Source: Rhodobacterales bacterium HKCCE2091
GTDB taxonomy: Bacteria > Pseudomonadota > Alphaproteobacteria > Rhodobacterales > Rhodobacteraceae
DNA: 64,000 nucleotides
Assembly (NCBI GenBank): GCA_015689685.1
Contig: WVSL01000004.1
Span: 1-64,000 of the forward strand
Direction of reading: 5' to 3'
Shown here: positions 61,439-64,000 of the stretch, piece after piece
How positions within the stretch are numbered: the first letter of the stretch is position 1
How the letters are laid out: each line of letters opens with the position of its first letter
Notes under the pieces: generated by a model
Databases searched by the model: none
Seen by the model: the letters and a program-made list of their open reading frames with translations, nothing else
What the model was told of the DNA's origin: nothing
Translations under genes and position numbers: made by a program

Positions 61439-62692
61439 TCAGGAACGCCCCGCCTCCGGGCCGCGGGACCGGCCCGCGAGCAGCCAGATCCCCGGGAGTG
61501 CCAGCAGGGTCGTGACGATCGTCAGCCAGAGCGCCGCGTCGTAGCTTCCCGTCCATTCAAGGGACGCACCCCCGGCGAAGGTGCCGATCGCGCCGCCGGT
61601 CTGGTTGAAGACGTAGGCGAAGCCGAGGATTGTCCCGATCGCCCGGCGGCCGAACAGGTTGGTCGCGAGCGAGGCGATGACCCCGATAGCGCCGTAGCCT
61701 AGAAAGCCGAAGACCAGCACGAAGGCAGCGAAGGTGATCGTCGCGGGCATGAGCACGACCAGGAGCGTCGCCAGGGCGCGGGCGCCGAACATCAGGAGCA
61801 GCACCAGCCGCGGGCCGAGCCGGTCGGAAAGCCAGCCGGTGACCACGGTGCCAAAGATCCCGATCCCCCCGACAAGCGCGAGTCCGGTGGCGGCGAGCGC
61901 GGTGTCGAAGCCCCGGCTCATCACGTAGGAGGGCAGGTGGACGAAGACGAGGTTCATCATCAGCCCGTTCGCGAAGAGACAGGCCGAGATGACCCAGAAC
62001 GCGGGCAGTCGCATGGCCTGCCTCGCCGTGGTGTGGTCGCCGTCCGCCGCCGGTCTTGCCGTCCCGCCCTTGCGCGACGGACCGATGCCCGGTGCGCCCC
62101 GCATGAAGGCGAGAACCGGCGGGATCAGCGCCAGGATCGCCAGCCCCAGGACCAGCATCGCGCGGCGCCAGTCGTAGGCGACGATCAGCGCGGCGAGCGT
62201 CGGCGGCAGCACGATCATCGCGACCTTGGTGCCCGACGTGGCGATGCCGAGCGCGGTGCCGCGATTGCGGTCGAACCATCCCGATACGAGGGTGGTGGAG
62301 GAGACCGGGCTCAGGGACGCGTATCCGACCGAGGTGGCAAGGCCCATCAGGAGCACGACCTGCCAGAACTCGGTCGCGAGCGCCGTGCCGCAAAGCGCCG
62401 CTCCGGCGAAGAGAAGGCCAACCGCGAAGACCGTCCGGCCGCCGAACCGGTCAAGCGATATTCCCACCAGCGGCTGTATCGCCGCCGCGCCGAGCATGGA
62501 GATCGCGACCGCGGCCGAAACCGACGCGGCGCTGGTGTCGAAGGCCTCGGGCAGGAAGGGCAGGAACAGCCCCATCGAGAAGCGCGCGCCGAGCACCATC
62601 GCCGTCGAGACAAAGGCGAGCGCGACGATCACCCATCCGTAGTGAAGCCTGCGCGCGTCCGTGTCGTCGGTCATGCCGCCCTGGATGGTCAT
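61439..62692 (-). CDS. MFS transporter, monocarboxylate-type
   Basis: A 417-aa major facilitator with about 12 helices and a central hydrophilic loop near 205-225. LHYGWVIVALAF near residue 16 and GWFDRNRGTALGIATSGTKVA near 140 are typical of the oxalate/formate- and monocarboxylate-porter branch. The ATG at 62692 overlaps the stop of the aldolase gene, so it belongs to the otn operon and probably imports the four-carbon sugar acid. Confidence 0.92.
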   Translation of the reverse strand: MTIQGGMTDDTDARRLHYGWVIVALAFVSTAMVLGARFSMGLFLPFLPEAFDTSAASVSAAVAISMLGAAAIQPLVGISLDRFGGRTVFAVGLLFAGAALCGTALATEFWQVVLLMGLATSVGYASLSPVSSTTLVSGWFDRNRGTALGIATSGTKVAMIVLPPTLAALIVAYDWRRAMLVLGLAILALIPPVLAFMRGAPGIGPSRKGGTARPAADGDHTTARQAMRLPAFWVISACLFANGLMMNLVFVHLPSYVMSRGFDTALAATGLALVGGIGIFGTVVTGWLSDRLGPRLVLLLMFGARALATLLVVLMPATITFAAFVLVFGFLGYGAIGVIASLATNLFGRRAIGTILGFAYVFNQTGGAIGTFAGGASLEWTGSYDAALWLTIVTTLLALPGIWLLAGRSRGPEAGRS

Positions 62693-63339
62693 TTGCGGTA
62701 TCGTGCCTCGAGCTCGTTCCGCTGCGCGTCGGTCAGCGGTCGCAGCCGGTGGCCCGCCAGCAGGAGGAACAATTTCGCCGTGTCCTCGAGTTCCTCGATC
62801 GCGTATTGCGCGTCGCAGAGGCTCGACCCGGAGACCACCGGCCCGTGATTGGCCAGGAGAACGGCATGATGCCGGCCCGCGAGAGCCGCGACCGCCTGGG
62901 CCAGCGCCTCGTCGCCGGGCGGGAAGTAGGGCACGAGGGGCAGGCGGCCCACACGCATCACGTAGTAGGCCGTGAGCGGGGGCAGCACGTCCATCGGATC
63001 GAGCCCGTCCATGATGCTGACCGCAACGGAATAAGCGGAATGAAGGTGCACGACCGCCCTGTCGTCCGGGCGATGGGCGTACATCGAGGCATGGAGAAAC
63101 GCCTCCTTCGTCGGCGGATCGCCGTCAAGCAGGCGTCCGTCCGGGCTCATCAGGGACAGACGGGCCGGGTCGAGGGTGCCGAGACTGGAATTCGTCGGGG
63201 TCAGCAGGAGCGATCCGTCATCGGTGACGGCACTGATGTTGCCGGTGGAGCCCGAGGTCAGGCCCCGCGCGAAGAGCGACGCCCCGATCCGCGCGATCTC
63301 GTCCCGGAGTGCGGTCTGCTGCGAGATACGGCCAGTCAT
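62689..63339 (-). CDS. otnC: 3-oxo-tetronate 4-phosphate decarboxylase (class II aldolase family)
   Basis: A 216-aa class II aldolase-fold protein. The substrate loop is GSTGNISA near residues 30-37, the zinc ligands are His98/His100-type residues in VVHLHSAYS and the His of LLANHGPVVSG near 165, with the acid Glu in KEAFLHASMY. It overlaps the kinase gene upstream by ATGA. In the known otn pathway it decarboxylates the phosphorylated oxo-tetronate made by OtnK to dihydroxyacetone phosphate. Assignment to OtnC over fuculose-type aldolases rests on this neighbour. Confidence 0.88.
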   Translation of the reverse strand: MTGRISQQTALRDEIARIGASLFARGLTSGSTGNISAVTDDGSLLLTPTNSSLGTLDPARLSLMSPDGRLLDGDPPTKEAFLHASMYAHRPDDRAVVHLHSAYSVAVSIMDGLDPMDVLPPLTAYYVMRVGRLPLVPYFPPGDEALAQAVAALAGRHHAVLLANHGPVVSGSSLCDAQYAIEELEDTAKLFLLLAGHRLRPLTDAQRNELEARYRK

Positions 63340-64000
63340 CGAAGCTTGCCCCAGGCGGAGAGGAAGATGTCGTTCGCCCCGAAGTTCCCCGATTTCAACG
63401 CCAGCGCAACAGGGTTGCCGCCCCGGTTCGCGATCATCCAGGGTACGCCGGGGTCGATCTCCGGCCCCACGTCGAGTTCCGTCACCCCGAGCGCGGCGAT
63501 GATCGCGCCGGACGTCTCGCCCCCCGCGATTACCATGCGGTCGAAGCCTCGCGCGGCCAGGCCGATGGCGACGCGTCCGAGGAATTCCTCGATCATCGCG
63601 CCCGCGGCCTCCCGGCCGAATGCCTCCTGCGAGTCCCTGACCGAGGCGGGATCGGCGCTGGCATAGATCAGCGGAGGCCGGTCGCCGGGGGCATCGGTGG
63701 CAAACGCAATGGCGTGCTCGGGCGTTGTCCGGCCCGCGGCGAGATCGTAGGGATCGACCCGGAACCCCGGCATGCCGCCCGCGAGGCCGGCTGAAACCTG
63801 CCGTATCGTCGCCTCGGAACAGGAACCGGCCAAGACCGCCGCGCGGCCCGATGGCACGGCGGCGGTGTCCGACGCCCCGGCGGGGTCAAGCGGGAAGTTC
63901 CCCGGCAGGCCGAGCGCGACGCCCGATCCCCCGGTCACGAGCTTCAGTCCGCGCGCCGCGGCGCCGATGGTCATCAGGTCGGTATCCTCGATCGCGTCGA
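63336..64000 (-). CDS. otnK: 3-oxo-tetronate kinase, partial (DUF1537 family)
   Basis: Only the C-terminal 221 codons are in the window; the start lies beyond the right edge. Motifs of the four-carbon acid sugar kinase family are seen: KLVTGGSGVALGL, VLAGSCSEATIRQV, GFDRMVIAGGETSGAII and the nucleotide-binding C-terminal PGVPWMIANRGGNPVALALKSGNFG (key Lys-Ser-Gly-Asn-Phe-Gly). It phosphorylates 3-oxo-tetronate at the 4-position. The dehydrogenase and isomerase genes of the pathway are probably upstream, outside the window. Confidence 0.9.
   Translation of the reverse strand, partial: DAIEDTDLMTIGAAARGLKLVTGGSGVALGLPGNFPLDPAGASDTAAVPSGRAAVLAGSCSEATIRQVSAGLAGGMPGFRVDPYDLAAGRTTPEHAIAFATDAPGDRPPLIYASADPASVRDSQEAFGREAAGAMIEEFLGRVAIGLAARGFDRMVIAGGETSGAIIAALGVTELDVGPEIDPGVPWMIANRGGNPVALALKSGNFGANDIFLSAWGKLR

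Overview
The window is GC-rich, densely packed DNA with overlapping stop/start codons in most operons. It reads as the chromosome of an alphaproteobacterium, most likely of the Rhodobacterales (Paracoccaceae/Roseobacter type). Support comes from the ihfB-lapA-trpF order, an HWE-type histidine kinase, DUF3618, holin-like and DUF2945 stress genes, promoters of the alphaproteobacterial EcfG type, tripartite tricarboxylate and dipeptide transporters with CoA-linked catabolism, and a PaoABC-like molybdenum hydroxylase. Nothing in the window is an intact phage, plasmid or CRISPR locus. The only mobile DNA seen is a decayed IS5-family fragment beside a tRNA-Ser gene.

Left part (1-13.7 kb). A leftward stress operon (22-aa membrane peptide, 190-aa helical protein, holin-family protein, DUF3618) faces a rightward PAS/HWE sensor kinase. 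A large-subunit catalase (katE) with an EcfG-like promoter follows, then an overlapping pair of DNA exonuclease and ATP-dependent DNA ligase. Next come an FAD/NAD(P)-binding protein, a TauE/SafE exporter translationally coupled to an atypical Ser/Thr kinase, and a convergent adenylate cyclase-FHA protein.

13.7-30 kb. A long leftward operon encodes an IclR regulator, acyl-CoA dehydrogenase, ADP-forming CoA ligase, a three-gene tricarboxylate transporter, an AcuI-like reductase and a two-domain phosphoesterase. A TetR gene diverges from a PaoABC-like aldehyde/heterocycle dehydrogenase; a perfect palindrome lies between the -35 and -10 of the enzyme promoter. A glycerate kinase gene follows.

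30-47.5 kb. This is mostly core genome: ihfB, lapA-like, trpF, a secreted tannase-family esterase, trpB, a membrane-anchored LuxR regulator, an HxlR regulator opposite an acyl-CoA dehydrogenase-fold enzyme, pth, rplY, an MFS transporter, lldD, a GGDEF cyclase, trpA and ychF. The trpF, trpB and trpA genes are dispersed rather than contiguous. Between trpF and the esterase a consensus EcfG promoter points into a strong terminator about 75 nt downstream with no gene between, a candidate stress-induced small RNA.

47.5-64 kb. Accessory metabolism: a LysR gene with two divergent cytochrome P450 genes and a ferredoxin, a seven-gene dipeptide-type ABC transporter/CapA/MmgE-PrpD operon controlled by a divergent GntR regulator with four TTGTNNNCAA sites, a 600-bp gene-free stretch with a 30-bp tandem repeat, tRNA-Ser(GCT), the IS remnant, and the start of an otnK-otnC-MFS operon for four-carbon sugar acids, truncated by the window edge.
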